From Lysobacter sp. (GTDB lineage: Bacteria > Pseudomonadota > Gammaproteobacteria > Xanthomonadales > Xanthomonadaceae), in the NCBI GenBank assembly GCA_027306995.1, contig DAHUXS010000019.1:114430-178429 (forward strand): a stretch of DNA of 64,000 nucleotides. The letters run 5' to 3'. The notes under the pieces are model-generated. The model was given only the letters and a program-made list of their open reading frames with translations. It was not told the DNA's origin and ran no database searches. Shown here piece by piece: positions 19,363-29,039 of the stretch; position 1 is the stretch's first letter; the number at the start of each line of letters is the position of its first letter. The translations under genes were made by a program, and so were the position numbers.

Positions 19363-21288
19363 TCACTGTGGCTTGGGCGGCGGCGGGATCTTGGTCGTCG
19401 GCTTGCCATTCTCGGGCACTTTGATCGGTGGATGCGGTTTGGACGAGGGTGGCGGGGCAGGTGCCGGAGCCGGTGCGGGCGTTGGGGTGGGAGTAGGCGT
19501 TGGTGTTGGAGTGGGCGACGGGGTCGGAGTCGGAGTCGGAGTTGGCGTGGGTGTCGGTGTTGGGCTTGGAGAAGGCGTCGGAGTTGGCGATGCCGGTTGC
19601 AGTTCGACCGCACCGATATCGGGACCCGCGCCATATACGCGCGGATTACCGGTGTAATCCTGGGTGACCGACGGAATCGACAGCCCGGCATCGATCAGCG
19701 GACTGTTCTGTTGCGGCGTCGGATTGAAAGTGACGTAGCTGCTGTCGGTGAACAACGGCGGCTTGCCGCAGATGTTGCCGGTACCCTGGTCGCAGGGCGG
19801 ACTCTTCAGATTCCAGAACAGGTTGTTTTGGAACAGGACCTGCGCGGAACCGCCATCCTGGTAATAGGCGCAGGTCAGTTCGCCGGTATTGCCCTGCAGG
19901 TTGGCGCGCCAGTCGAGGTCGCCGGAGATCGCATTGTTCTGCATGACCAATGCACTGCCGGCGCCACCGCCACCGCTGATGACTTCGCAGTCGCCAAGCC
20001 CGGTGATGGTGTTGAAGCGCATCGTCACCATGTTCGCGCCGGTGAGCAGGTCGATCGACACGGTATTGCCGAGTGCACGGCAGAAGTCGGCGGATTGCAG
20101 CGCCGACGTCGGGTAGCCGAGGAGGGCGTTGCAGTTGCCGATGATGACGCTGTTCTCGATCAGGCCGGGGCCGGCAAGTTTCACCTGGTTGCCGGCATTG
20201 GCGTAGGACAGCACCTGGCGCACGGTCACGCTGCCGGTGCCGTTGGCATACAGCAGGTCGATGCCGTCGGACGTGTTGTGGTGCACCTTGGTGCCCTGGA
20301 AGATCCAGTTGCCGCCGGTGCGGCCAGTGCCGAGGCCATCGCCGTAGCCGCCCTCCTGTTGTCCCCAGCAACCGAAGTAGGTGTGGTCGACGTAATTCTC
20401 GATGCAGCCATTCCAGGCGATTTCGCCGCCGATGAAGGCGATGGTGCCGCTGTTGCTCGATCCGGTCTGGCTGCCATTGGCGACGTCGCCATCCCAACCG
20501 GCCCAGCCGTTGCCGAGGATGCGCACGTTGTAGAGCGTCCAGTCCGTGAGTTTGCCTGCCGATATGCCGTTGTGCGGGAAGCCGTGGACATCGACGTTGC
20601 CGATGAAGGTCTTGCCGGCGCCGACCGCGATGATGCCGTCGGAGCCGATGTCGCCAAAGGGTGCAGTCGACGGACACGCTGCCTTCACCGCGCCTGCCGT
20701 GGTGGTGCCCGAGGTGAGATGGGCGAGCGCGCAGCTGGCATGGTCGGTGAGATCGAGGCACTGCACCTCGACGTTCTGGCTGCCGTTGAGATTCAGCACG
20801 GTTTGCGCGCGTCCGCTTGCCCACAATTCGGGCTTGACCGCGCAGGTGGCCGCGTCCTTGCCAAGGATTCGCGTGCGCGTGTCCCAGGTCGCGCCGGACG
20901 GAATCGGCGGCGGGTAACAGTCCCATGTGTAACTTGCGGCGCAATTGGCAGTACCGGGTGCGCCGAAACCGATCTTGTAACTGCCGGGCGAGATGATCAG
21001 GGTATCGCCGCCGGCGATCAGCGGTTGGGTCGCCGTCGTCTGTCCCAGCGGAAACGCGATATTGGGGCTGGACCATGCGCAATTGCGACTCTTGCCGTCG
21101 TAGGCGGCGTCCACCAGTCCGGTGCACTGGGTGGCGTCACCGCCATCGGTGCGGACGTAATAAGTGTTCGCGGCGAATGCGGTCGGTGCCAGCAGGGTGA
21201 ACGGTAAGGCGGCGGCAATGCCGAGCGGCAACGGCAGCATGCGATTGCGTGGGCGAGGCATGGCGACAGGAGATGGCTTGCGTGTCAT
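19363..21288 (-). CDS. Secreted right-handed beta-helix (choice-of-anchor Q-like) protein with long Thr-Pro C-terminal linker
   Basis: Signal peptide MLPLPLGIAAALPFTLLAPTAFAA; repetitive N-rich strands; C-terminal (TP)n then a K/P-rich tail. Confidence 0.75.
   Translation of the reverse strand: MTRKPSPVAMPRPRNRMLPLPLGIAAALPFTLLAPTAFAANTYYVRTDGGDATQCTGLVDAAYDGKSRNCAWSSPNIAFPLGQTTATQPLIAGGDTLIISPGSYKIGFGAPGTANCAASYTWDCYPPPIPSGATWDTRTRILGKDAATCAVKPELWASGRAQTVLNLNGSQNVEVQCLDLTDHASCALAHLTSGTTTAGAVKAACPSTAPFGDIGSDGIIAVGAGKTFIGNVDVHGFPHNGISAGKLTDWTLYNVRILGNGWAGWDGDVANGSQTGSSNSGTIAFIGGEIAWNGCIENYVDHTYFGCWGQQEGGYGDGLGTGRTGGNWIFQGTKVHHNTSDGIDLLYANGTGSVTVRQVLSYANAGNQVKLAGPGLIENSVIIGNCNALLGYPTSALQSADFCRALGNTVSIDLLTGANMVTMRFNTITGLGDCEVISGGGGAGSALVMQNNAISGDLDWRANLQGNTGELTCAYYQDGGSAQVLFQNNLFWNLKSPPCDQGTGNICGKPPLFTDSSYVTFNPTPQQNSPLIDAGLSIPSVTQDYTGNPRVYGAGPDIGAVELQPASPTPTPSPSPTPTPTPTPTPTPTPSPTPTPTPTPTPTPAPAPAPAPPPSSKPHPPIKVPENGKPTTKIPPPPKPQ
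19450..19592 (-). repeat. Low-complexity hexameric repeat encoding (Thr-Pro)n / (Ala-Pro)n
   Basis: Direct reading: repeated GTxGGx units on + strand; protein SPTPTPSPSPTPTP...APAPAPAPP. Confidence 0.9.
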
Positions 21289-22550
21289 GGCGGGGGATCC
21301 ATGGAAGTGAGCGAAGAGGACGATGCGGCGAGTGGTCGTGCGGTCGGCGCAAGGTGGATGCTGCGAGCGAGCGAGCGTCGCAACTGGCCGGAAATGCGGT
21401 GGATAGCGGGGCGCGGATCGTCCCAGCGATAGACATGCTCATAGGCGCCAGGCCAGTCCAGCAGGGCGGTGCCGATCTTCGAATGCGCGTGCTTCAGCGC
21501 GTTCGCATCCTCGATCCAGTTCACGCAACCCTTGCCGACGCGGTATCGGCGCACGGCTTCGACCGGCAACGACTGCGCATCGCGCCAGGCCATGCTGCAC
21601 ACGTTCACGCCGCAGCGCGCGGCGAATTCGACATACCACCATGCGCGCGTGTTCACTTCAAGGATGCGGTATTCGCCGTCGCGTTCATCCTGCTTGAATT
21701 CGGCGCTGAAGATGCCGCGATAGTTCAACTGGTCGAGCAGGCGCATGCAGGCGGCGACGGCCGGTTCGATGTCTTCCAGGGCGATGCTGCGGCAATACGT
21801 GCTGTTGCCGAAATCGGGCGGGTGGATGCGGCTGCGCCGTCGCGCGAACAATCCCGGATAGCGTCCGTTGCGATCGCGAAAACCATCGACGAAAACATGG
21901 TGGGTGATCGGGCCCGGCACGTACTCCTGCACGATCATGCCGTGGCCCTGCGCCTGCATCTGGGACCAGGTTTCGCGGCAGGCGCGCGGATTCTCCACCC
22001 ACACGCCCTTGCGGCCGGTGATGCGGCTGAACGTCTGGGAATCGATCGGCTTGATGAAGACGCGATCGAGCTGTTCGAACGGCAGGTGGTCGAAGTCGGA
22101 ATCGTCGTGCACCAGGAAACTGCGAGGGCTGGCGATGTCCCTGTCTTCCAGCCATTCGGCGAAGCGCGCCTTGTCCTGCAGGATGCGCATGGTCGCCGCT
22201 GAGCTGGTACTGGCGAGATAGCGGTCCATCACCTTGCCGTTGACGGTGTTGCGCGCCACCCAGTCGGCGATGTCGTCGGCGCACGGGATCAGCACGGCGC
22301 CTTCGATCTCGGAATTGGCCAATGCCTGTTCGACGCCCTTGGTCGAACCATCCCAATCGGGCGCGCCGGGCGGGCGCCGGAACCAGCGCGAATAGGTGGC
22401 AAGATCGCCAGGCGGGCAGGCCGACCACACCGGAATGCCGGCGTCACGTGCAGCGCGCAATGCCCCGAGACCGGTAAATCCGGCTCCCATCACCAGCGCT
22501 GGAAATTTCTCGGCCATCGTTTGCTCGTGATCCTTCACGTTCGAACTCAT
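21285..22550 (-). CDS. ATP-grasp domain protein (carboxylate-amine ligase-like)
   Basis: RVFIKPIDSQTFSRITGRKGVW, IVQEYVPGP, EFKQDERDGEYRILEVNTRAWW. Confidence 0.75.
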   Translation of the reverse strand: MSSNVKDHEQTMAEKFPALVMGAGFTGLGALRAARDAGIPVWSACPPGDLATYSRWFRRPPGAPDWDGSTKGVEQALANSEIEGAVLIPCADDIADWVARNTVNGKVMDRYLASTSSAATMRILQDKARFAEWLEDRDIASPRSFLVHDDSDFDHLPFEQLDRVFIKPIDSQTFSRITGRKGVWVENPRACRETWSQMQAQGHGMIVQEYVPGPITHHVFVDGFRDRNGRYPGLFARRRSRIHPPDFGNSTYCRSIALEDIEPAVAACMRLLDQLNYRGIFSAEFKQDERDGEYRILEVNTRAWWYVEFAARCGVNVCSMAWRDAQSLPVEAVRRYRVGKGCVNWIEDANALKHAHSKIGTALLDWPGAYEHVYRWDDPRPAIHRISGQLRRSLARSIHLAPTARPLAASSSSLTSMDPPP

Positions 22551-22614
22551 CACATCCGATGCCAGGACGGCAAGGCATGTCTGCGAGGTGGTGGTGTCCT
22601 TGGCCGGTGCGCAT

Positions 22615-23058
22615 TCAGCCTGCAGACGCAGCGTGCGGAGGCCCGGTACCGGCGGAAACCGGATCGTCGCCATCGATGGCCCAGATGCCGAATCCCAGCA
22701 GCAGCAGTCCGAGCAGGGTGAGCAGGGTCACCGTCATGACCTGTTGTCGCGAGGCGCCGTCGCCATCCGCAAGGGTCGGCACGGCGACGAGCGCGTGGCG
22801 CGGCAGCCGCGGTTCGATCGCCGCCAGCCGGATGGTATTGCCGCTGCCGCGAACGCGGGCACCCGGAAAGCGGCCATGCCGGCGGTGGAAGCGCAATGCC
22901 TCCAAGTACAGCAGCATCAATTCCTCTTCGCTCAACGTCGCGCCGCGATCCGGATGAAGCTCGGCGATGCGGCGGCGGAACAGGCGTTTGAGGGTCTCGA
23001 CATCGCAGTCGGGATCGACACCGAGCGATGCATAGAGTGACGTGAAGTCGCTCCTCAT
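22615..23058 (-). CDS. J-domain (DnaJ-like) protein with C-terminal TM helix
   Basis: SLYASLGVDPDCDVETLKRLFRRRIAELHPDRG (HPD motif); TM VMTVTLLTLLGLLLLGFGIWAI. Confidence 0.7.
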   Translation of the reverse strand: MRSDFTSLYASLGVDPDCDVETLKRLFRRRIAELHPDRGATLSEEELMLLYLEALRFHRRHGRFPGARVRGSGNTIRLAAIEPRLPRHALVAVPTLADGDGASRQQVMTVTLLTLLGLLLLGFGIWAIDGDDPVSAGTGPPHAASAG

Positions 23059-23179
23059 GCGGATTCCCTCCCTGATCGTCTGACGCGTCCTGCGGTGATC
23101 GACGATGATCATTCGATCCTAGTCCCATCATGGCTACAATGCAATGCAGGAGCGGGCAGGGGAAGCGGGCGCCAAAGGC

Positions 23180-24667
23180 ATGAGGGGAACCACCGCAGCA
23201 GTCGGAATCGGGCGCCATTACTTGCGTTATTCGCTCGGCAATGTCTCCACCATCCTTGCCGGATTGGTGTCGTTCCCGTTGATGACGCGCCTGCTCGACA
23301 ACACCCAGTACGGCATCCTCGGCTATTACGACAACTGGATGCTGCTGGCGGTCGCCATCGCCAAGTTCGGCGCCCAGCATTCGCTGCTGCGTTTCTATCC
23401 GCATGGCGACGATGCCGGCGATCGCGCGGCGTTCTTCACCAATTTCTTCTACCTGCCGCTGGCGTGTTCGCTGGTGCTGTGGCTGGTGTTGCTGGTGGTG
23501 ATGGCGACGATCGACCGTCTCACCGGCGCGCACCAGCACCTGGTGTTCTGGATGGCGATGTTCGCGGTGCCGTTGTCGAGTTTTTCCAGCCTCACCGAAA
23601 CCATCCTGCGCGCCAGCGAGCGATCGCGCACCGTATTGGTGACGCGGGTGGTCGGGCGTTGGCTCGAGGTCGGATTGATGGTCGGCGCGGTGGTGTTGCT
23701 CAGTCGCAGCGCGATCGCGGCCTATGGCGGCAAGCTGGTCGCGGCGATCCTGGTCACCGGCTGGTATGCATTGTGGGTGCGTCGCCATGTCCGTTTCATG
23801 CGCGCGCATGTCTCGTTCGTGCAGATGCGCGAGGGCATGCGCTACGGCGTGCCATTGGTCGCCAACGAAGTTGTTGCCGTCGCGATCGTCGTGGTGGATC
23901 GATTGATGCTGAAGGGCATGCTTGGAGAATTCGCCGCGGTCGGCATCTACAGCGTCGGCGCATCGCTGGCGATGCAGTTGAACACCTTCATGAACACCAG
24001 CGTGTTCGAAGCGCTGGTTCCGACCGCCAACCGCTTGTTCCAGACCGAAGGCGTCGATGCGGTGCGCGCGCTCAAGCGCCGGGTATTGCTGCCGATGGCC
24101 TATTGCGGCATCGGCATGGCGATGTTGCTCGGCCTGTTCGGCGCCGACGCCATCATTGCCCTCAGTGGTCCGTCCAAGACCGCTTCGGGGCCGGTGTTTT
24201 CGATTCTCGGCATGGTCTTCGCGCTGTACCCGCTGCTGACGCTGTCCGGTTTCGGGCTGCTGCTGGAAAAGCGTACGCAGAAGATCCTGATGCTGATGAT
24301 GGCCAGCCTGGCGATCAACGTGGCCCTCAACCTGCTGTGGATCCCGCGCTTCCATGTCATGGGCTCGGTCTATGCCAGTGCGGTCAGCACGCTGATGCTC
24401 GGGATCGCGCATTGCGCCTTCGTGCGCCGCGACCTGCTGCAGTTCCCATCGCCCGGCACGCTCGCGCGTGCCCTGCTTGGCGTCGCGGTCTGTCTCGCGA
24501 TTGCATGGTGGTTGACGGGCGTGTTGACACCGGGCTGGATGCGTTTCCTGTTCGGCAGCGGGATCTGTGCGCTGGCTTATGCCGGCATCGTGCTGGCGCT
24601 GGACGCGCGGATCCGCGCGTTGCTGCTGCAGTTGCTCCAGCGCTTCGGCATCGGCAAGCGGATATGA
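23180..24667 (+). CDS. Polysaccharide flippase (MATE/MOP superfamily, Wzx-like)
   Basis: Multiple TM segments; YLRYSLGNVSTILAGLVSFPLMTRLLDNTQYGILGYYDNW. Confidence 0.85.
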   Translation: MRGTTAAVGIGRHYLRYSLGNVSTILAGLVSFPLMTRLLDNTQYGILGYYDNWMLLAVAIAKFGAQHSLLRFYPHGDDAGDRAAFFTNFFYLPLACSLVLWLVLLVVMATIDRLTGAHQHLVFWMAMFAVPLSSFSSLTETILRASERSRTVLVTRVVGRWLEVGLMVGAVVLLSRSAIAAYGGKLVAAILVTGWYALWVRRHVRFMRAHVSFVQMREGMRYGVPLVANEVVAVAIVVVDRLMLKGMLGEFAAVGIYSVGASLAMQLNTFMNTSVFEALVPTANRLFQTEGVDAVRALKRRVLLPMAYCGIGMAMLLGLFGADAIIALSGPSKTASGPVFSILGMVFALYPLLTLSGFGLLLEKRTQKILMLMMASLAINVALNLLWIPRFHVMGSVYASAVSTLMLGIAHCAFVRRDLLQFPSPGTLARALLGVAVCLAIAWWLTGVLTPGWMRFLFGSGICALAYAGIVLALDARIRALLLQLLQRFGIGKRI

Positions 24668-24681
24668 GCCGGCTCGTGTAT

Positions 24682-25227
24682 TCATGGCGGCGCATCGAGT
24701 GGCGTAATCCGCACCGCGGCGCCGACCACGCGCATGCGGTCGGGGACATCGCGGACGACCACGGCATTGGCGCCGATCAGCACGCCGTTGCCGATGGTGA
24801 CGTCGCCGATGATCTTCGCGCCGGAGCCGATGTAGACGTCATCGCCGAGGCGCGGCCAGCGCGTGGATTTTCCGGCACCTTTGTAACCGATGGTGACGTC
24901 GTGGCTCACGCACAGGTGGCGGCCGGCATCGCAATGGACGAAGATCCCGCCATGATGGCCGATGTGCAATCCCGGGCCGATGTCGGCATTGGCGGAAATC
25001 TGGATGCCGAGGACCAGGTCGCTGAAGACTTTCAGCGGCAGGTAGATGATGGTGAACGGCAACCGCAACAGGCGCCAGGGAATGCGGCGTGTCCAGCGCG
25101 CGTAGCGATAGATCATCGTCGCCAGGAAGCCGTAGGTGAAAAAGGCATGGATCGGCGCGCGCCACGCCGGAGCAGCCGTGTGTTCGGCGAGATAGGTGCT
25201 GAAATCCTCCTTCAGCGTGGCGAACAT
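24682..25227 (-). CDS. Serine O-acetyltransferase-like hexapeptide-repeat acetyltransferase
   Basis: ADIGPGLHIGHHGGIFVHCDAGRHLCVSHDVTIG...IGSGAKIIGDVTIGNGVLIGANAVVVRDVP. Confidence 0.82.
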   Translation of the reverse strand: MFATLKEDFSTYLAEHTAAPAWRAPIHAFFTYGFLATMIYRYARWTRRIPWRLLRLPFTIIYLPLKVFSDLVLGIQISANADIGPGLHIGHHGGIFVHCDAGRHLCVSHDVTIGYKGAGKSTRWPRLGDDVYIGSGAKIIGDVTIGNGVLIGANAVVVRDVPDRMRVVGAAVRITPLDAPP

Positions 25228-25259
25228 GATCGTCCTGCCTCGATGCCGGAGTGCGCGCG

Positions 25260-26009
25260 ATGAGCGACTTCCTGCTGTCGCCGCTGACATGGCTGGCGAT
25301 CGCGGCAGTGCTGCTGGCGCTGTTCGGCAAGCGCCTGCATCGGCGTGCGAAATGGTTGTGCCAGATTGTGGTGGTTCTCGCAGTCCTTGCCTGCACGCCA
25401 CTGTGCGCGAATGCCCTGTTGTGGTTGGCCGAGCGCCATCCCGGAATCGCGGACTGCTCCGGTGCGCAAGACGGTTGGCCGATCGTGTTGCTGACCGCCG
25501 GCTACGATCGACCGCCGCGCTCCGTCGATGATGACGCCGCGCTCAACGAAGAGAACTTCGAGCGGATGGATGCCGCCCGCAGCCTGGCAAGAAAGGATCC
25601 GGCCTCGATCCTCTACGTTTCGGGTGGTGGGCGTTACGACATCCCCGAATCCGTGATTCTCGGTGGACTGCTGGAACAGAGCGGCATTGCGCATGAACGC
25701 GTGCGCCTGGAAACGCGTTCGCGCACGACCTGGGAAAATGCCTTCGAATTGCGCGGCGACATCAGGCAGGCGCGGCTGGTGACGTCGCCGGCGCATCTGC
25801 AACGCGCGGCGATAGCGTTCCGCGCTGCGGGCATCGCGACGTGTGCCATTCCCAGCGAGAGCGGCGTGACGGCCATGTCCGGTATCGGCTATGTGCTGCC
25901 GCGACGCACCGCCATGGTCAAGACCGAGCAGGCGCTGCACGAATTCGCCGGTCGCGTCGCTTATGCGTGGCGTGCCTGGCGTCTTCATGCCGCTAGCAAC
26001 CGGTCGTAG
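25260..26009 (+). CDS. YdcF/ElyC-family (DUF218) membrane protein
   Basis: Two N-terminal TM segments; ILYVSGGGRYDIPES..., ETRSRTTWENA motif. Confidence 0.75.
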   Translation: MSDFLLSPLTWLAIAAVLLALFGKRLHRRAKWLCQIVVVLAVLACTPLCANALLWLAERHPGIADCSGAQDGWPIVLLTAGYDRPPRSVDDDAALNEENFERMDAARSLARKDPASILYVSGGGRYDIPESVILGGLLEQSGIAHERVRLETRSRTTWENAFELRGDIRQARLVTSPAHLQRAAIAFRAAGIATCAIPSESGVTAMSGIGYVLPRRTAMVKTEQALHEFAGRVAYAWRAWRLHAASNRS

Positions 26010-27169
26010 TACGGCAGCATGGCGTCGCCGATCGCGTCCCAGCCGTAGCGTGCTTCCGCCAGTCGGCGCGCTTCGCGCCCGAGTGCGGCGCGATGGTCAG
26101 GGTCGTTGAGCAGCGCGAGGATGCGGTCAGCGAAACCTTGCGCATCGTCGGCGAATTCGGCGTGGACGCCGTCCTCGAGGTCGATGCCTTCGCTGCCGAC
26201 CGAGGTGGTGACGATCGCCTTGCCGAAGGCCATCGCTTCCAGCACCTTCAATCGCGTGCCGCTGCCGATGCGCAGGGGCACCACATAGACCGACGCGCGT
26301 TGCACCAACGGTCGCAGGTCGTCGACGAACCCGGTGACGTCGACGTTGGCGGCGACATTCGCCGGAACCTGCAAGCCCTGCGCCTTGCCGACCAGGGTGA
26401 AGCGCAGGCCCGGCTTGCGCGCGAGCACGCGTGGCAGCACATCGGACAGGAACCATTCGGCGCCATCGCGATTGGGGAACCAGCCCATCTGTCCGACGAA
26501 GACCAGGCTGCCGTCCTCGTTTCCCATGCCGGGCTGGTTGCCGTCGAGATCGACGCCATTGGGCACGGTGATCGCGGCGCGCGCACCGAGATCGACGAGC
26601 TGCGCGCGATCCTGTTCCGAGCAGGCCAGCACCAGGTCGGCGCGACGACTGGCATCGGCTTCGAAACGGTTGAGCCGATCGACCTGGCTGCGCAGGAAGG
26701 CGCGATGCAGCGGTCGCGATTCGTTGTCGCCGCGGGCGCGCAACAACACGTGTTCGACGTTGTGCGCGTTGTAGACGATAGGCACTCCGGTTGGCACCTG
26801 ATCGGCGCAGGCCATCAGCGGCAGCATGTCGAAGTGGACGAGATCGGCATCGCGTGCTAGTTCGGCGACCTTCGCGCGCAATTCGGCCCCCGCATAGCGA
26901 TGGACGACGAAAGGAAGGCGGCCGCCCACGCTGGATGCCAGTTGCATCGCCGTGGAGATCCGGTCCTGGCGCAAATGATGGAAGGCGAGTCGCGTCACCG
27001 CGGCCGGCAATTCACCACTCGCGGTCTCGACATCTTCGGGCCGCAGGCAGCTGAGCAGGGTCACGCGGTGCTTGCGCGACAACGCGCGCAGCAGATGCCA
27101 CGAACGCAGCTGGTGGCCTTCGGTCGGAGGCCACGGCAGGCGACTGGTGACCATCAGCACGCGTGCCAT
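25985..27169 (-). CDS. Glycosyltransferase family 4-like
   Basis: Internal ATG MARVLMVTSRLPWPPTEGHQLRS; C-terminal GSGTRLKVLEAMAFGKAIVTTSVGSEGI. Confidence 0.88.
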   Translation of the reverse strand: MARVLMVTSRLPWPPTEGHQLRSWHLLRALSRKHRVTLLSCLRPEDVETASGELPAAVTRLAFHHLRQDRISTAMQLASSVGGRLPFVVHRYAGAELRAKVAELARDADLVHFDMLPLMACADQVPTGVPIVYNAHNVEHVLLRARGDNESRPLHRAFLRSQVDRLNRFEADASRRADLVLACSEQDRAQLVDLGARAAITVPNGVDLDGNQPGMGNEDGSLVFVGQMGWFPNRDGAEWFLSDVLPRVLARKPGLRFTLVGKAQGLQVPANVAANVDVTGFVDDLRPLVQRASVYVVPLRIGSGTRLKVLEAMAFGKAIVTTSVGSEGIDLEDGVHAEFADDAQGFADRILALLNDPDHRAALGREARRLAEARYGWDAIGDAMLPYYDRLLAA

Positions 27170-28299
27170 CAGTGGGGTTTCCATAAGCGACTGCTGTCGC
27201 GCGACATGGCTGCCGGCAACGACAGCAGCGCCGCGGTGTTGAGCATCAGGAAAGTGCCGGCGGTCGATGCCAGAGGTAGTCGCTGTGCGATGCCGGGCAG
27301 GGCGATGGCGAGCAATGCAAAGCCATAGCTGATGCACTGCATCAGGAACAGAGCCTGATAGATCGGGTTTGGTGACAATGCACAGGCGAGCAGAGCGCCC
27401 AGCATCGCCCATGGCGCCAGCAGGCGGCTGAGCTTGTGCGAGCACCAGGCGAACCACACGGGGTTGCGCCACGGCAGCAGCAGGCGCGGCAGCAGTGCGA
27501 TCAATTGCCAGTTGCCGGCGAGCGTGCGCACCTTGCGGTTGAATTCCTCGCCGTGGTGCGCCGAGGGGCTGTCCAAAGCGACGGCGTCGTCGGTCATCGC
27601 GACCCGGTTTCCGGCAAACACGACGTGCAGCGGCAGCCACATGTCATCGAGGATGGTGCCGACCGGTATCGCCACGAACAACGAGGTGCGCAACGCGTGG
27701 ATCGCGCCGCTGACGCCGTGGAGCCATCCCAGCGCCGATTCGTCATGGCGCAGCCGGCGTTCGATCCGCATGTACAGCCCGAGGTCGCATTCTCCGCCCT
27801 GCGTGTCGCGAATCTGCAGCTCGCCGGCAACGGCGCCGATCCGCGGATCCGAGAACGGCCGCGCCAGTGCGCGCAACGTGCCCGGCGCGAAACGCTGGCG
27901 GGCATCGGCGAACACGGTGATCGAGGTCGTGACTGCACGCAACGCGGTGTCGAGCGCAGTCGCCTTGCCGCCATTGCGGGCGAGCTTGATGACACGGCAG
28001 CGCGGATCGCCGACATCGGCTGCCCGTGCAGTCGCGTCGCTGCTGCCGTCATCGACGACGATCACCCGGAGGCGGTCGGTGGGATAGTCCTGGGCAAGGA
28101 TGTCGCGAACGCGGTCGGCGATCCGCATCTCTTCGTCGTGGGCGGCAATGACGACGGTCATTTCCGGCCAGGCTTCCGGGTCGTTGGCGATCGTGCCTGG
28201 GTGTCCGCGGGCGAGAATCCGCATCAACAACGGATAGCCGAGATAGGCGTACACCGGCACGGCCACGCAGATCCAGAACGCGAGCGTCGTGGTGTTCAT
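27169..28299 (-). CDS. Glycosyltransferase family 2 membrane protein
   Basis: MTVVIAAHDEEMRIADRV...VIVVDDGSSDAT; C-terminal TM helices. Confidence 0.87.
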   Translation of the reverse strand: MNTTTLAFWICVAVPVYAYLGYPLLMRILARGHPGTIANDPEAWPEMTVVIAAHDEEMRIADRVRDILAQDYPTDRLRVIVVDDGSSDATARAADVGDPRCRVIKLARNGGKATALDTALRAVTTSITVFADARQRFAPGTLRALARPFSDPRIGAVAGELQIRDTQGGECDLGLYMRIERRLRHDESALGWLHGVSGAIHALRTSLFVAIPVGTILDDMWLPLHVVFAGNRVAMTDDAVALDSPSAHHGEEFNRKVRTLAGNWQLIALLPRLLLPWRNPVWFAWCSHKLSRLLAPWAMLGALLACALSPNPIYQALFLMQCISYGFALLAIALPGIAQRLPLASTAGTFLMLNTAALLSLPAAMSRDSSRLWKPH

Positions 28300-29039
28300 G
28301 TCAGGGCGGCGCGCAATCGCTGATAGCGTGCATTTCCGAGCACGCGCTTGGGGACGGCCAGCGCGCCATGGCGCAAACGTGCCCAACGGGCGGCAGGGCC
28401 GCTCCAGTTCGCCAGCGCCGCGAATTTGGCGTCGCCAAGTTCACGGGTGATGGCGATGCGATTGCGCCAGCCAGGTTGTGCCTCGTCGTCGGGGCCGGGA
28501 CGCGAGCCGTAGAGGTCGCGATAGCCGCAAGCGAGGGCTTCCTCCAGTTCGCGGGCGCCGCCGCGTCCTCCAGGCAATGCCATTGCATCCACTTCGCGGC
28601 CGGTGATCTCCTCAAGCAGGCTCTTGCTGTCGCGCAATTCGCGCCGCAGCGAGTCCAGGTCCATGTCTTCGAGGAACCCGTGGCTCATGCCATGGGCCCC
28701 GATGCACATGCCGGCATCGGCGAGCGTGCGCACGTCGACGCGGCGGAGCATGCCGGGGCGGTTGATGAATCCGCCAGTGATGAAGAACGTGGCGCGCATT
28801 CCGCGTTCGAGTAGTCCGTGTTCGAGTAGAAGCGGCAACGCCGTGGTGACATTACTGATGTCGCCGTCGTCAAAGGTGACGTGGAAGCGCTCGGGTTGCT
28901 CCTGTTTCGCGATCCAGTCGAGCTGGTGCGCGAACCGCGTGCGCGTGACGCTGTACACCGGATCGAAGTGTCCCGGCGCCGATGCGTCGTCGTGGATGCC
29001 GTGGTACATCAGGTGCATGCGTCGCATCACTGCCTCCAC
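28296..29039 (-). CDS. Polysaccharide deacetylase (NodB-like)
   Basis: LMYHGIHDD, FHVTFDDGD, CIGAHGMSHGFLEDM. Confidence 0.83.
   Translation of the reverse strand: MEAVMRRMHLMYHGIHDDASAPGHFDPVYSVTRTRFAHQLDWIAKQEQPERFHVTFDDGDISNVTTALPLLLEHGLLERGMRATFFITGGFINRPGMLRRVDVRTLADAGMCIGAHGMSHGFLEDMDLDSLRRELRDSKSLLEEITGREVDAMALPGGRGGARELEEALACGYRDLYGSRPGPDDEAQPGWRNRIAITRELGDAKFAALANWSGPAARWARLRHGALAVPKRVLGNARYQRLRAALT

Noticed and set aside
19440-19600. CRISPR-like or VNTR array
   Set aside because: Repeat is a coding Thr-Pro low-complexity tract with no spacers; no CRISPR array or cas gene seen in the window.
19363-21288. Beta-helix protein as a PEP-CTERM exosortase substrate
   Set aside because: C-terminus is K/P-rich with no PEP motif, TM helix or basic cluster of the PEP-CTERM type.
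23095-23125. Palindrome-like GATCGACGATGATCATTCGATC between the J-domain and flippase genes
   Set aside because: Inner and outer symmetry centres do not coincide; likely chance GATC-rich sequence.
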